64,000 nt of DNA from assembly GCF_030063145.1 (NCBI RefSeq), contig NZ_JASISM010000001.1, forward strand, positions 62,001-126,000, given 5' to 3'. This document shows, piece after piece, positions 41,335 to 54,982 of this stretch; position 1 is the first letter of the stretch; every line of letters starts with the position of its first letter. Source of the DNA: Cryobacterium sp. PH31-L1. Its GTDB lineage: Bacteria > Actinomycetota > Actinomycetes > Actinomycetales > Microbacteriaceae. Below the pieces are notes generated by a model. It made no database searches. It had not been told where the DNA came from and saw only the letters and a list, made by a program, of their open reading frames with translations. Made by a program: the position numbers and the translations under genes.

Positions 41335-41829
41335 CTAGGGCCCAGCGGATGCCGCGGCCCGGCGGCGGATCGCCGGTGTGATCTCGCGCCTAAGCCAGGT
41401 GATCGCGTGCGCCTGGTCGAAGCGGCGGGCACAGAGCCCGCAGGCCAGCGGCCGGGTGGGCTGCCGGTACCGAAAGTGGATGTGCCCGGCCGGGCAGGTG
41501 CCCACCCAGGGGGCGAGCTCGTTGGCGATCTCGCCGTCGTGGGTGCGCTTGCCGTCGTAGCCAAGGTCGTGCGCCATCTTCTTCCAGCGCGGGCCGTGCC
41601 CGGCGCGCGGCCCGGCGAGGGCATGCGCGAGTTCGTGCAGCAGAATTTGGTGAACGTCGTCGTCGGCGTAGCGCGAGGCGAGGTAGCGCGACACGGTGAT
41701 GTGCTTCTTGCTGAAATTGCAGAGCCCGGCCCGCTTCTTCGCGTTGTCGAAGCCGAAGCTCCAGCTGGGATCGAGGTGCAACACGATGAGGGCGTCAGCC
41801 CAGCGGCGCACCTGCGCGAGGTCGGCCAT
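41335..41829 (-). CDS. SprT-like zinc metallopeptidase-domain protein
   Basis: This is a 164-residue protein with the zinc motif HELAHALAG near residue 66 and a downstream HGPRWKKMAHDLG that supplies the third ligand region. A C-terminal zinc ribbon reads CPAGH and later CGLC. This is the SprT-like layout; the eukaryotic relative Spartan cleaves DNA-protein crosslinks, but bacterial functions are largely unknown. The start overlaps the stop of the sugar dehydrogenase gene (TAATG), so the two are translated from one message despite unrelated functions. Confidence 0.88.
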   Translation of the reverse strand: MADLAQVRRWADALIVLHLDPSWSFGFDNAKKRAGLCNFSKKHITVSRYLASRYADDDVHQILLHELAHALAGPRAGHGPRWKKMAHDLGYDGKRTHDGEIANELAPWVGTCPAGHIHFRYRQPTRPLACGLCARRFDQAHAITWLRREITPAIRRRAAASAGP

Positions 41830-43004
41830 TAAGGACCCACCTGTACCTGATAGAGCCGGTCGTCGCCGGCCGCTGGCGAGCCCCGCCCATCCGTGTTATT
41901 ACTCACGAACCACAGTGTGCCAGCAGGCCCCGACACCACGTCGCGCAATCGACCGAAACCGTGCACAAACCACTCGGTGGGGGTATCTGTGGAGGAGGCC
42001 ACGCCCGCCGAAGGACTCGTGATGGGGATACTCCACAGCCGCTCCCCGCGCAGGCTCGCCATGAAGATGGTGTCGTTCACGATGGTGATGCCGCTCGGGC
42101 TGGCCTGGTCGGTCGACCACTGCTGCTCCGGGTCGATATACGCCGGGTTGCCGGCCTGGCCCTCGACCAGTGGCCAGCCATAATTGCCGCCGGGAACGAT
42201 GCGATTAAGCTCGTCCCAGGTGTTCTGGCCGAACTCGCTCGCCCAGAGCTGCCCGCGGGAATCCCAGGCGAGCCCCTGCGCATTCCGATGCCCGAACGAG
42301 TACACCAGAGTACCGAACGGGTTGTCGGCGGGGACCTGCCCGGTCGCGGTCATGCGCAAGATCTTGCCACTGCGCGCGTCGAGGTTCTGCGCATTGGCGG
42401 TGTTTCCGGCGTCCCCGACTGTCGCATAGAGCAGGCCATCCGGGCCGAACGCGATGCGACCACCATTGTGGTTGCCGGCCCGGGGAATGCCGCTGAGAAT
42501 GACCGTGGGTTCGCCCAGGGTGTGGCTTCCGGGGGAGCCGGCCAGCGTCATCCGCTCGATGCGGTTGTCGCTCGCCGTGGAGAAGTAGGCGTAGACCCAG
42601 CCGTCGCCGCCCGGGGCTGCTTCGTCGGCCAGAAAGGCGAGGCCGAGCAGGCCGCCCTCACCGTTCGGCTGCGCCGCCGACACGGTTGCGGCTTCACGCA
42701 GGGAGCCGTCGGGCAGCAGCTCGCGCACCCGGGTGGTGTCGCGTTCACTGATCAGCCCGGCGCCGTCGGGCAGCCGCAGAATCGACCAGGGCGCCTCGAG
42801 CCCGGAGGCGATGACGACAGGTTCCCCGACCGGACGCACCGGCCCTGCATCAGCGCTGCCGTCGGTCGGAGACGGCTGGGCCGGGGTCGACGTCGATGGG
42901 GTGACGCGCGGCGTTTCCGTGCTGCAGGCAGCCAGCGCCAGGACCAGCAGGGCTGCCGATGTGGCCGCTGCCGCTCGGCGACACGCCCGGGGTCGATCGG
43001 TCAC
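41829..43004 (-). CDS. PQQ-dependent sugar dehydrogenase-like lipoprotein
   Basis: This is a 391-residue beta-propeller of the glucose/sorbosone dehydrogenase (GSDH) family. A basic start and hydrophobic helix end in the lipobox LAAC near residue 27, then a Thr/Pro-rich tether. Family motifs include GLEAPWSILRLPDG, then EGGLLGLAF, AGNHNGGRIAFGPDG and YSFGHRNAQGLAWD. The last of these and the His in NHNGG match the active-site region. It would oxidise sugars or aldoses outside the membrane. GTG start with GGAGAGG upstream. Cofactor PQQ is inferred from the family; no pqq genes are seen. Confidence 0.9.
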   Translation of the reverse strand: MTDRPRACRRAAAATSAALLVLALAACSTETPRVTPSTSTPAQPSPTDGSADAGPVRPVGEPVVIASGLEAPWSILRLPDGAGLISERDTTRVRELLPDGSLREAATVSAAQPNGEGGLLGLAFLADEAAPGGDGWVYAYFSTASDNRIERMTLAGSPGSHTLGEPTVILSGIPRAGNHNGGRIAFGPDGLLYATVGDAGNTANAQNLDARSGKILRMTATGQVPADNPFGTLVYSFGHRNAQGLAWDSRGQLWASEFGQNTWDELNRIVPGGNYGWPLVEGQAGNPAYIDPEQQWSTDQASPSGITIVNDTIFMASLRGERLWSIPITSPSAGVASSTDTPTEWFVHGFGRLRDVVSGPAGTLWFVSNNTDGRGSPAAGDDRLYQVQVGP

Positions 43005-43077
43005 CGTTCACCTCTCCTTCGTGGTGAACACAGCATGCCCGAGAACTCGCCGAGCGGCCAGTATTTGGGCGCGAGAC

Positions 43078-43173
43078 GGCATAACTCCTGCAATTTCTGA
43101 CGAAGCCCAACGGGCGCCGCGTGATTGCGCGCCTGTTTCAATCGTCGCCGCCAGAATTGCAGGAGTTATGCGC
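43078..43173. repeat. 96-bp inverted-repeat element (family A, copy 2)
   Basis: The left end GGCATAACTCCTGCAATTTC and the reverse complement of the right end GCATAACTCCTGCAATTCTG agree nearly completely. It sits in the 189-bp gap between the sugar dehydrogenase start and the TPR-like gene end. The ends and the spacing between them (90 versus 89 bp) match the element at 27131-27226, while the middles differ. Confidence 0.88.
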
Positions 43174-43193
43174 GGAGGCCACGGCGCACGCGG

Positions 43194-43817
43194 TCAGGCT
43201 TGAGGCCCACGGGCCGCAATGTGCGACTCAACGACGGCCACGGCGAGCAGCGAGCTGTCGAGTTCGTCGGCGTCGGCGCCGTCCTTCTCCCGAAGAAACA
43301 CTGCCGCGGTGAAGTCAGCCAACGCGCCCTCGAGGTTGCCCTGGTCGAAGTACACCTTGCCGCGGTGCTGCCGGGCGTAGGCCGCGAGGCGGGTCCACTC
43401 GTGCACCTCGGAGTCGAGGATGCAGTGCGTCAACTCGCTCGCGGCCTCATCGAGCTTGCCCTGAAATTGCAAAACCTGCGCACGACGGATGCGACTGGCC
43501 ACCGCCTGTTCCCGGTTACCGGTAAAGCGGGACTGCCGCAGCGCCTCATTGGCAATCTCCCAGGCCTCATCGAGCCGACCGACCAGCCGCAGCAGGGCGA
43601 CCTTCTCGTTGAGGGCGGCCAGGCTGCGCAGATTGCCGAGTTCGACGAGTCGCTCGCCAGCGGCCAGCAGGTCGACTTTTTCGCGCAGGGTGATGGGATC
43701 GTAACCGATGATGAAGCTCAGGGTGTGTTCCTGTAGTGACGAGGGCGGCCGCGGCCGCGGGGGAAAGAACGGGTGTGCCCAGAGTACCGCCGTCGGTGAG
43801 AAACCGACCGAAGCCAC
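43194..43817 (-). CDS. TPR-like helical repeat protein
   Basis: This is a protein of about 207 residues, depending on the start. The core from GYDPITLREKVDLLAAGERL onwards forms helical pairs of the TPR type. They include LGNLRSLAALNEKVALLRLV, then GRLDEAWEIANEALR, GKLDEAASELTHCILD and QGNLEGALADFTAAV. Such scaffolds mediate protein contacts; the partner is unknown. The frame is open upstream to 43883, but that would overlap the divergent promoter. The GTG at 43817 with GAGGGG upstream is the most plausible start, and remains uncertain. Confidence 0.72.
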   Translation of the reverse strand: MASVGFSPTAVLWAHPFFPPRPRPPSSLQEHTLSFIIGYDPITLREKVDLLAAGERLVELGNLRSLAALNEKVALLRLVGRLDEAWEIANEALRQSRFTGNREQAVASRIRRAQVLQFQGKLDEAASELTHCILDSEVHEWTRLAAYARQHRGKVYFDQGNLEGALADFTAAVFLREKDGADADELDSSLLAVAVVESHIAARGPQA

Positions 43818-43882
43818 CCCGAAGCATGCCCCTCGGCCGCTCAGCTCTGGCAGCTCGCATCCGCAGTGATTAGGATAAAACA

Positions 43883-44704
43883 ATGCGCGAGATTGACGAT
43901 TTGCCCCATGTCGGAGTGCTCGTGCGCAACAACGTCCATGTGTCGGGCAACGCCGCCGGACGCCCGATGGTCTTCGCCCACGGATTTGGCTGCAGCCAGG
44001 AGATGTGGCGCGCGGTTGTACCCGAATTCGAGGCCGACTATCGAATCGTGCTGTTCGATCACGTGGGCGCCGGCGGCTCCGATCTGGTCCAATACGATTA
44101 CGGAAAATACGATTCCCTGCACGGGTACGCGGATGACCTGCTCGACCTTCTCGAAGAATTGGATCTCCGGGACGTGGTATTCGTCGGCCACTCCGTGAGC
44201 TCCATGATCGGCGTTCTGGCCGAAATTCGATCCCCGGAACGTTTCGGCGCGCTCGCCCTGATCTGCCCCTCGCCGCGGTATATCAATGATGGTGACTATG
44301 CTGGCGGTTTCGATCAGGGTGAAATTGAAGGGCTCCTCGATGCCCTCGATGCGAACTACCTCGGCTGGTCGGCAACGATGGCGCCGGTGATCATGGGTAA
44401 TCTCGATCGCCCGCAACTCGGACAGGAACTGACCACGAGTTTCTGCAAGACCGACCCTGACATTGCCAGTCATTTCGCCCACGTCACATTTCTTTCCGAC
44501 AATCGGCGAGATCTGGCCAGGGTGAGCACTCCAGCCCTGATCGTGCAGTCCGCGAACGACGTCATTGCTCCACTGCCGGTGGGCCAATACGTGCACCGAA
44601 AAATTGTCGGAAGCTCCCTAGTGGTTCTCCCCACGTCTGGTCACTGCCCCAACCTCTCCGATCCAAGCCTGCTTGCTGCGGCAATCCGTGCCTATCTAAA
44701 GTGA
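43883..44704 (+). CDS. RsbQ-like alpha/beta hydrolase
   Basis: This is a 273-residue alpha/beta hydrolase of the RsbQ/KAI2/D14 group. The oxyanion region is VFAHGFGCSQEMWRAVVPEF. The nucleophile is in FVGHSVSSMIGVLAEI, the Asp in SANDVIAPLPVG, and the His in SGHCPNLSDP. In Bacillus subtilis RsbQ works with the PAS-phosphatase RsbP in energy-stress signalling, probably by producing a small ligand. Here the following gene encodes PAS-GAF-GGDEF and overlaps it by 4 bp. TAGGAT lies exactly six bases before the ATG, giving a leaderless mRNA. Its base composition is somewhat less GC-rich than its neighbours. Confidence 0.92.
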   Translation: MREIDDLPHVGVLVRNNVHVSGNAAGRPMVFAHGFGCSQEMWRAVVPEFEADYRIVLFDHVGAGGSDLVQYDYGKYDSLHGYADDLLDLLEELDLRDVVFVGHSVSSMIGVLAEIRSPERFGALALICPSPRYINDGDYAGGFDQGEIEGLLDALDANYLGWSATMAPVIMGNLDRPQLGQELTTSFCKTDPDIASHFAHVTFLSDNRRDLARVSTPALIVQSANDVIAPLPVGQYVHRKIVGSSLVVLPTSGHCPNLSDPSLLAAAIRAYLK

Positions 44705-46149
44705 CCGAGCACGGCTCGTTCAGAGCACCTGGGCCGGGCGATGCCGAGTTCGAGACACCCGCCGAACTCTACGACCAAGCGCCCTGCGGGTTGCTCAGCA
44801 CCACGCCAGACGGCATCGTCACGGAGGTCAACGCGACACTCTTGAGGTGGACCGGGCATTCTCGCGCGAGCATGCTGGGCACCCCATTCGAGCAGCTGTT
44901 GACGACCGGTAGCCGATTGTTCTACGAAACTCGGTATCTGCCGATTCTGCGTCTGGCTGGAGAAGTGCGGGAAGCCGCCCTGACGCTGCGCTGCGTGAGT
45001 GGCGAATCCCTGCCGGTGCTCGTGAATTCCACCACGCGCTTCGGTACGGATGCGACGCCGCGGCTGGTAAGCACGGCTATCTTCGATTCCACTCAGCGTC
45101 ACAACCTGGAGAGGGAGCTGCTGAATGCCCGGCGCGCCGCTGAAGCCTCGGAGACGCACGTGAGGGCGCTGCAGGACGCCAGCACGGCCTTCGGGACCTG
45201 CGAGTCGGAAGCGGCCGTGGCGGCAGCACTCGAGCACAGCGCGCGGCAAGCTTTTCGAGCGACCGCGGTCGCGGTGCTGCTGTTCGACGGGGCCGGAGGT
45301 GTGAGGCTGGCCGCCGGGCGGCATCCGCTGTTCGATGGCTCCGCCGGCATCGCGCAGGGGGGACCGGAGGCTGAGGCGTTGAGCAATGGTCGCGCCGTCA
45401 CCGTCGTCAACGGCGCTGATGCCGAGGCCCGTTTTCCTGACGTCGTCGGCGCGCTGCGGGCGGCACGGATTGAGGGGCTGAGCACCGTTCCGATCATCGG
45501 CATGGAACGCACGCTGGGGCTTTTGACCTGCTTCTACGGCCGTCAACGTGATCTCGACGACGATCGTCTGGCCTTACAGATGGCGCTCGCGCTCCAGGCG
45601 GCTCAGGTCTTTGAGCGGGTGAGTCTGCACGCCGAGCTGGCGAACCTCGCGCTCTACGATTCGCTCACCGGGCTGGCCAACCGCAGCCTCCTGCAGCATT
45701 CATTGAACGCTGCGCTCCTGCTCGCTGCGCGACACCGTAGTCGGCTGGCGGTGATCTTCATGGATCTCGACGGATTCAAGGCCGTCAATGACGGCCTCGG
45801 ACATCTGGCGGGTGACGCTGTGCTCGAGGAGATCGCGCACCGTTTGCGCGATGTAGTTCGCGGCAGTGACACCCTCGCGCGATTCGGTGGCGATGAGTTC
45901 GTGGTGATCTGTGAAGACATCGGCGTCGACGAGGCGCGGGGGCTGGCCGAGCGCATTCGTTTGGCTGTGCGGCAGCCCTTGGTGGGAATCAGCGCGTCCT
46001 TCGCCGTGACGGCAAGCGTGGGAATCGCCCTGCACGAACCAGTGGACGGTTCGGCGATGTCGACCGCCGAGATACTCAAAGCTGCCGACTCAGCGATGTA
46101 CGCATCGAAGTGCGCTGGCCGGGACCACATCACGGTGGCCTCCGTCTAA
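44701..46149 (+). CDS. PAS-GAF-GGDEF diguanylate cyclase coupled to RsbQ-like hydrolase
   Basis: This is a 482-residue cytoplasmic sensor. A PAS domain occupies residues 20-135 (LYDQAPCGLLSTTPDGIVTE), then a short coiled coil, a GAF domain (about 155-300) and a GGDEF domain (about 310-480). The active site RFGGDEFVVI is intact. The inhibitory I-site RxxD is present as RGSD, five residues before GGDEF, so it should make c-di-GMP under product inhibition. GTG start overlapping the RsbQ-like stop (GTGA). The PAS domain is in the position occupied by the RsbP sensor, so the hydrolase product may be its ligand. No EAL domain is present. Confidence 0.92.
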   Translation: MTEHGSFRAPGPGDAEFETPAELYDQAPCGLLSTTPDGIVTEVNATLLRWTGHSRASMLGTPFEQLLTTGSRLFYETRYLPILRLAGEVREAALTLRCVSGESLPVLVNSTTRFGTDATPRLVSTAIFDSTQRHNLERELLNARRAAEASETHVRALQDASTAFGTCESEAAVAAALEHSARQAFRATAVAVLLFDGAGGVRLAAGRHPLFDGSAGIAQGGPEAEALSNGRAVTVVNGADAEARFPDVVGALRAARIEGLSTVPIIGMERTLGLLTCFYGRQRDLDDDRLALQMALALQAAQVFERVSLHAELANLALYDSLTGLANRSLLQHSLNAALLLAARHRSRLAVIFMDLDGFKAVNDGLGHLAGDAVLEEIAHRLRDVVRGSDTLARFGGDEFVVICEDIGVDEARGLAERIRLAVRQPLVGISASFAVTASVGIALHEPVDGSAMSTAEILKAADSAMYASKCAGRDHITVASV

Positions 46150-46171
46150 TCGCCTCCGAAAGAGGCCGACG

Positions 46172-47056
46172 CTAGTGCCCGATCTGGAAGACCGTGCGGC
46201 CGGGCAGCGGCGACTGGGTCGAGGTCTCGTCGGTCGCCACAAGTGAACCGGCCATGAATGCTTTCAGCTCAGCACCCTCGATCACCTTGGCCGGGTGCGG
46301 ACCGCTTGCCAGCAGCCGCGGAATCCAATTGAGGTCGATCGGCGTGTGCGCCGCCACGAAGACGATGTTGCCAAAGCGCCGGCCCTTCAGCACCTGGGTC
46401 TCGGCGAATCCGATCACATGCTCGAACACCGCGGAGAGAGTGGTGGCCTGGCCGCGCGCGAACGCGAGGCCGGGGCCATCCGCTACGTTGACGGCGAGCA
46501 CGCCGCGCGGCGACAGCAGCGGGGCAGCGAGGGCGAAGAACTCGCGGCTGGTGACGTGTTTCGGGGTGCGTGCCCCGGAGAAGATGTCGACGACCACGAG
46601 GTCGACCGCGCCGTGCAGCCCGGCCGGCAGCTTTCCGAGCACCTCGCGGGCATCGCCGTGGCGCACCCGCAGCTGGGCGCGCTTGTCCCAGGGCAGCACC
46701 TCGCGCACGAGGTCAATCAAATCGCTCTCGATCTCCACGACCTGCTGGCGCGACCCCGGTCGGGTCGCCTCGACATAGCGCGGCAGGGTGAGGGCGCCGG
46801 CTCCGAGATGCACGGCGGTGATCGGCTCGTGCGGATCGCCGAGCAGATCGATGACATGCCCGATGCGCTGGATGTACTCGAAGAAAAGCTCGTCGGGGTG
46901 GTCGATGTTCACGTGCGACTGCGGAGTTCCGTCGACCACGAGTTGAAAGCTGCCGGGGGTGAACCGGTCCGGTTCGATCACCGCCGTGTGTCCGCTCAAC
47001 TTCAACACGACAGACGGATGCCCCTCCGTCACCTCACCCTTACGCCCAGTACTCAT
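46172..47056 (-). CDS. spermidine-synthase-fold methyltransferase-like protein
   Basis: This is a 294-residue protein. Residues 40-230 form the spermidine synthase / class I methyltransferase fold. They include a HVNIDHPDELFFEYIQRI start, AVHLGAGALTLPRYV (Gly-rich nucleotide loop), VEIESDLIDLVREVL and VDLVVVDIFSGARTPKH. The catalytic DD/DE residues of true spermidine synthases are not evident, so the activity may be different or lost. Proteins like this are widespread in actinobacteria as fused or spermidine-synthase-like proteins. It is divergent from rpoB, and no clear ribosome site is seen. Confidence 0.8.
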   Translation of the reverse strand: MSTGRKGEVTEGHPSVVLKLSGHTAVIEPDRFTPGSFQLVVDGTPQSHVNIDHPDELFFEYIQRIGHVIDLLGDPHEPITAVHLGAGALTLPRYVEATRPGSRQQVVEIESDLIDLVREVLPWDKRAQLRVRHGDAREVLGKLPAGLHGAVDLVVVDIFSGARTPKHVTSREFFALAAPLLSPRGVLAVNVADGPGLAFARGQATTLSAVFEHVIGFAETQVLKGRRFGNIVFVAAHTPIDLNWIPRLLASGPHPAKVIEGAELKAFMAGSLVATDETSTQSPLPGRTVFQIGH

Positions 47057-47160
47057 CGTCCTAGTCTGCGCCCTGTCTGTGCGCCCGCGCCGCGCATCCG
47101 CTATCGCGGGATGAACGGAGGGTGTTATACCTGAGAATTCGCAGATTCGCAAGAATTAGG

Positions 47161-47189
47161 TGGACAGGCCACCAATTCGGGCATATAGT
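47161..47189 (+). promoter_or_regulatory. sigma-70-type promoter for rpoB-rpoC
   Basis: TGGACA (47161-47166) and TATAGT (47184-47189) are 17 bp apart, close to the vegetative consensus. They lie about 150 bp before the rpoB start, leaving a long leader. The 283-bp gap 47057-47339 is AT-rich and may hold further promoters; no hairpin attenuator was clear. Confidence 0.78.
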
Positions 47190-47339
47190 TGATCCTTGCG
47201 CTCCCAGACAAACTATGCCTTCATATTGCGGTCGGCTTTGCGTGTTCAAGCCACCTTGAGGCACACCTCTTTCGAGGGTCTGCGGAGTCATCACCAATAA
47301 CAGTAACTAGACCTGACGGGGTCCACGGAGGTTATTTCC

Positions 47340-50300
47340 TTGGCTGCTGCGCGCAACGCAACCACCAACTCACCCAAGAACGGCCGCTCCCACGAGCGTC
47401 TGTCGTTCGCAAAGATCAGCGACCACTTGAACGTTCCGGATCTGCTTGCTTTGCAGACCGAGAGCTTCGACTGGCTCGTCGGCAACGACATCTGGAAGGC
47501 TCGCGTCGCCGAGGCCCAGAAAGCCGGACGCCAGGACCTGCCGAATCGCACCGGGCTCGATGAGATCTTCGAGGAGATCTCACCCATCGAGGACCTCGGC
47601 GAAACGATGCAGCTGTCCTTCACCAACCCGGAGCTCGAGCCGGAGAAGTACACCATTGACGAGTGCAAGGAAAAGGGTAAAACCTACTCCGCACCGCTCT
47701 ACGTGAACGCTGAGTTCATGAACCACCTCACCGGTGAGATCAAGACTCAGACCGTGTTCATGGGTGACTTCCCGTTGATGACCCCCAAGGGCACCTTCGT
47801 GATCAACGGCACCGAGCGTGTCGTCGTGTCGCAGCTGGTGCGCTCCCCGGGCGTGTACTTCAACCGCGAGCAGGAGAAGACGTCTGACAAGGACATCTAC
47901 TCCGCCCGTGTCATCCCGAGCCGTGGTGCCTGGCTTGAATTCGAGATCGACAAGCGCGACCAGGTTGGCGTGCGCATCGACCGCAAGCGCAAGCAGTCCG
48001 TGACCGTGTTCCTGAAGGCCCTCGGGCTCACCAGCGAGCAGATCCTCGAGGAGTTCAAGGGCTACGCGTCCATCGAGCTCACCCTCGAGAAGGACAACAT
48101 CCTCACCAAGGAAGAAGCCCTCAAGGACATCTACCGCAAGCTTCGTCCCGGCGAGCAGGTTGCCGCCGAGGCTGCGCGTGCGCTCCTCGACAACTTCTTC
48201 TTCAACTCCAAGCGCTACGACCTGGCCAAGGTCGGTCGTTACAAGATCAACCGCAAGCTCGGCCTCGAAGCCCCGCTGAGTGACTCCGTACTGACGCTGG
48301 CCGACATTCTGGCCACCATCAAGTACCTCGTTGCCCTGCACGACAACCAGACCACCCTTCCGGGTCTGCGCGACGGCAAGATGACCGACATCAACATCGA
48401 CATCGACGACATCGACCACTTCGGTAACCGTCGTATCCGTGCTGTTGGCGAGCTCATCCAGAACCAGGTGCGCACCGGCCTGTCCCGCATGGAGCGCGTC
48501 GTTCGCGAGCGTATGACCACGCAGGACATCGAAGCGATCACCCCGCAGACCCTGATCAACGTGCGCCCCGTCGTCGCCGCGATCAAGGAGTTCTTCGGAA
48601 CCAGCCAGCTGTCGCAGTTCATGGACCAGAACAACCCGCTCGCAGGCCTCACGCACAAGCGTCGCCTGTCCGCGCTGGGCCCGGGTGGCCTCTCCCGAGA
48701 CCGCGCCGGCGTCGAGGTGCGAGACGTTCACCCCTCGCACTACGGCCGCATGTGCCCCATTGAGACCCCGGAAGGCCCGAACATCGGCCTGATCGGCTCG
48801 CTCGCCTCGTTCGCGCAGATCAATGCGTTCGGTTTCATCGAGACGCCGTACCGTCGGGTCATCAACAACAAGGTCACTGAGCACATCGACTACCTCACCG
48901 CGAGCGAAGAGGACGACTTCATCGTCGCCCAGGCCAACGCGCCGCTCACCAAGGACTCGCACTTTGCCGAGACCCGCGTGCTCGCTCGTAAGAAGGGTGG
49001 CGAGGTCGACCTCGTTCCCGCTGAAGACATCGGCTACATGGATGTCTCGCCGCGCCAGATGGTATCGGTCGCGACCAGCCTCATCCCGTTCCTCGAGCAC
49101 GACGACGCAAACCGCGCGCTCATGGGCGCCAACATGCAGCGTCAGGCGGTGCCGCTGCTTCTCAGTGACAGCCCGCTCGTCGGAACCGGCATGGAGGTCT
49201 ACACGGCCATCGACGCCGGTGACGTGCTCACCGCGCTGAAGCCCGGTGTGGTCTCCGAGGTGTCGGCTGACGTCGTCACCATCCAGCTCGATGAGGGCGG
49301 CACGCAGGACTACTACCTGCGCAAGTTCAGCCGCTCCAACCAGGGCACGAGCTTCAACCACCGCGTGATCGTCAACGCCGGTGAGCGCATCGAAGCCGGC
49401 GAGGTCATCGCCGACGGACCCGCCACCGACCAGGGCGAACTCGCCCTCGGAAAGAACCTGCTCGTGGCATTCATGCCGTGGGAAGGTTACAACTTCGAGG
49501 ACGCGATCATCCTGAGCCAGAACCTGGTGAAGGACGACACCCTCTCCTCGATCCACATCGAAGAGTACGAAGTGGATGCCCGCGACACCAAGCTGGGTAA
49601 GGAGGAGATCACTCGCGACCTTCCCAACGTGTCTCCGGACTTCCTCGCCGATCTCGACGAGCGTGGCATCATTCGCATCGGAGCCGAGGTTCGCCCCGGC
49701 GACATCCTCGTGGGCAAGGTCACGCCCAAGGGCGAGACCGAGCTGTCTGCCGAAGAGCGCCTGCTGCGTGCGATCTTCAACGAGAAGAGCCGTGAAGTTC
49801 GCGACACCTCGCTCAAGGTTCCCCACGGTGAGCGCGGCACCATCATCGGTGTCAAGGTGTTCGACTCGCAGGACGGCGACGACGAGCTCGGCTCGGGCGT
49901 CAACCAGCGCGTGGTCGTGTTCATCGCCCAGAAGCGCAAGATCACCGAGGGCGACAAGCTCGCCGGCCGTCACGGCAACAAGGGTGTCATCTCCCGCATT
50001 CTGCCGATCGAGGACATGCCGTTCCTCGCCGACGGAACCCCGGTCGACATCATCCTCAACCCGCTCGGCATCCCCGGTCGCATGAACTTCGGCCAGGTAC
50101 TCGAAACCCACCTCGGCTGGATTGCGAAGCAGGGCTGGAACGTCGAGGGCAAGCCGAAATGGGCTGCCCGTCTTCCGGAGCACGCCTTCAGCGCCGCCCC
50201 CGGCACGAAGGTCGCCACCCCGGTATTCGACGGTGCGCTCGAGATCGAGATCGAGGGTCTTTTGGACTCCACGACCCTGACCCGAGACGGCGAACGCCTC

Positions 50301-50831
50301 ATCGGTTCCACCGGAAAGACCCAGCTCTTCGACGGCCGCTCCGGCGAGCCGTTCCCGATGCCGGTGTCCGTTGGATACATGTACATCCTGAAGCTCCACC
50401 ACCTCGTCGACGACAAGATCCACGCACGTTCGACCGGCCCGTACTCCATGATCACCCAGCAGCCGCTGGGTGGTAAGGCGCAGTTCGGTGGACAGCGTTT
50501 CGGTGAGATGGAGGTGTGGGCGCTCGAAGCATATGGAGCCGCTTACGCCCTGCAGGAACTCCTGACCATCAAATCTGACGATATCCTCGGCCGCGTCAAG
50601 GTGTACGAAGCCATCGTCAAGGGTGAGAACATCCAGGAACCCGGCATTCCCGAGAGCTTCAAGGTTCTTATCAAGGAAATGCAGTCGCTCTGCCTGAACG
50701 TCGAAGTACTTTCGGCCGACGGCACCGCAGTCAGCCTGCGCGACACGGATGATGAGGTGTTCCGCGCTGCGGAAGAGCTCGGCATCAACATTTCCACCCG
50801 GTTTGAAACGTCGACCATCGACGACATCTAA
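47340..50831 (+). CDS. rpoB: RNA polymerase beta subunit
   Basis: This 1163-residue protein is the beta subunit of RNA polymerase. Signature regions include the rifampicin-binding cluster near residues 418-452. [14 protein letters not shown] is followed by [14 protein letters not shown], with the Asp, His and Ser whose mutation gives resistance all of wild type. Near the C-terminus, [13 protein letters not shown] and [19 protein letters not shown] contact RpoC and the active centre. The start is TTG at 47340, supported by GGAGG about 8 nt upstream. rpoC follows 42 bp downstream. Codon usage is strongly optimised for high expression. Confidence 0.99.
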   Translation: MAAARNATTNSPKNGRSHERLSFAKISDHLNVPDLLALQTESFDWLVGNDIWKARVAEAQKAGRQDLPNRTGLDEIFEEISPIEDLGETMQLSFTNPELEPEKYTIDECKEKGKTYSAPLYVNAEFMNHLTGEIKTQTVFMGDFPLMTPKGTFVINGTERVVVSQLVRSPGVYFNREQEKTSDKDIYSARVIPSRGAWLEFEIDKRDQVGVRIDRKRKQSVTVFLKALGLTSEQILEEFKGYASIELTLEKDNILTKEEALKDIYRKLRPGEQVAAEAARALLDNFFFNSKRYDLAKVGRYKINRKLGLEAPLSDSVLTLADILATIKYLVALHDNQTTLPGLRDGKMTDINIDIDDIDHFGNRRIRAVGELIQNQVRTGLSRMERVVRERMTTQDIEAITPQTLINVRPVVAAIKEFFGTSQLSQFMDQNNPLAGLTHKRRLSALGPGGLSRDRAGVEVRDVHPSHYGRMCPIETPEGPNIGLIGSLASFAQINAFGFIETPYRRVINNKVTEHIDYLTASEEDDFIVAQANAPLTKDSHFAETRVLARKKGGEVDLVPAEDIGYMDVSPRQMVSVATSLIPFLEHDDANRALMGANMQRQAVPLLLSDSPLVGTGMEVYTAIDAGDVLTALKPGVVSEVSADVVTIQLDEGGTQDYYLRKFSRSNQGTSFNHRVIVNAGERIEAGEVIADGPATDQGELALGKNLLVAFMPWEGYNFEDAIILSQNLVKDDTLSSIHIEEYEVDARDTKLGKEEITRDLPNVSPDFLADLDERGIIRIGAEVRPGDILVGKVTPKGETELSAEERLLRAIFNEKSREVRDTSLKVPHGERGTIIGVKVFDSQDGDDELGSGVNQRVVVFIAQKRKITEGDKLAGRHGNKGVISRILPIEDMPFLADGTPVDIILNPLGIPGRMNFGQVLETHLGWIAKQGWNVEGKPKWAARLPEHAFSAAPGTKVATPVFDGALEIEIEGLLDSTTLTRDGERLIGSTGKTQLFDGRSGEPFPMPVSVGYMYILKLHHLVDDKIHARSTGPYSMITQQPLGGKAQFGGQRFGEMEVWALEAYGAAYALQELLTIKSDDILGRVKVYEAIVKGENIQEPGIPESFKVLIKEMQSLCLNVEVLSADGTAVSLRDTDDEVFRAAEELGINISTRFETSTIDDI

Positions 50832-50873
50832 GCCCGGTCCAAAGAAACTTCGAAAACTTTCCAAGGAGAGAAA

Positions 50874-54797
<3,924 letters not shown>

Positions 54798-54810
54798 CCC
54801 CGAGTACTAA

Positions 54811-54844
54811 ACGGATGGCCCCTGCTTCGGCAGGGGCCATCCGT
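54811..54844 (+). terminator. terminator of the rpoB-rpoC operon
   Basis: Perfect 15-bp arms (54811-54825, 54830-54844) close a TTCG tetraloop, followed by CGTTTAA. It lies 13 bp after the rpoC stop. Confidence 0.95.
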
Positions 54845-54935
54845 CGTTTAAGCGGTAGCGCACGGTAGCGGATGCTGCGGGCACCGTCCCGACATAAGAG
54901 CGGGAAGTCGGGAGGTGAAACGGGGGGAGGAGACG

Positions 54936-54941
54936 TATACT
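54936..54941 (+). promoter_or_regulatory. candidate -10 box of the pilus operon
   Basis: TATACT lies 41 bp before the pilB start in a purine-rich region. No good -35 is visible 17 bp upstream. The following leader ends with GGGGGAGG as ribosome site. Confidence 0.45.
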
Positions 54942-54982
54942 CAGGTTCTACTGTTTTTGTGCCCAGTTAGGGGGAGGCCGGC

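Noticed and set aside
43818..43883. Upstream extension of the TPR-like gene to a TTG at 43883
   Set aside because: It would place coding sequence over the divergent leaderless promoter of the RsbQ-like gene, and the extra residues show no family similarity.
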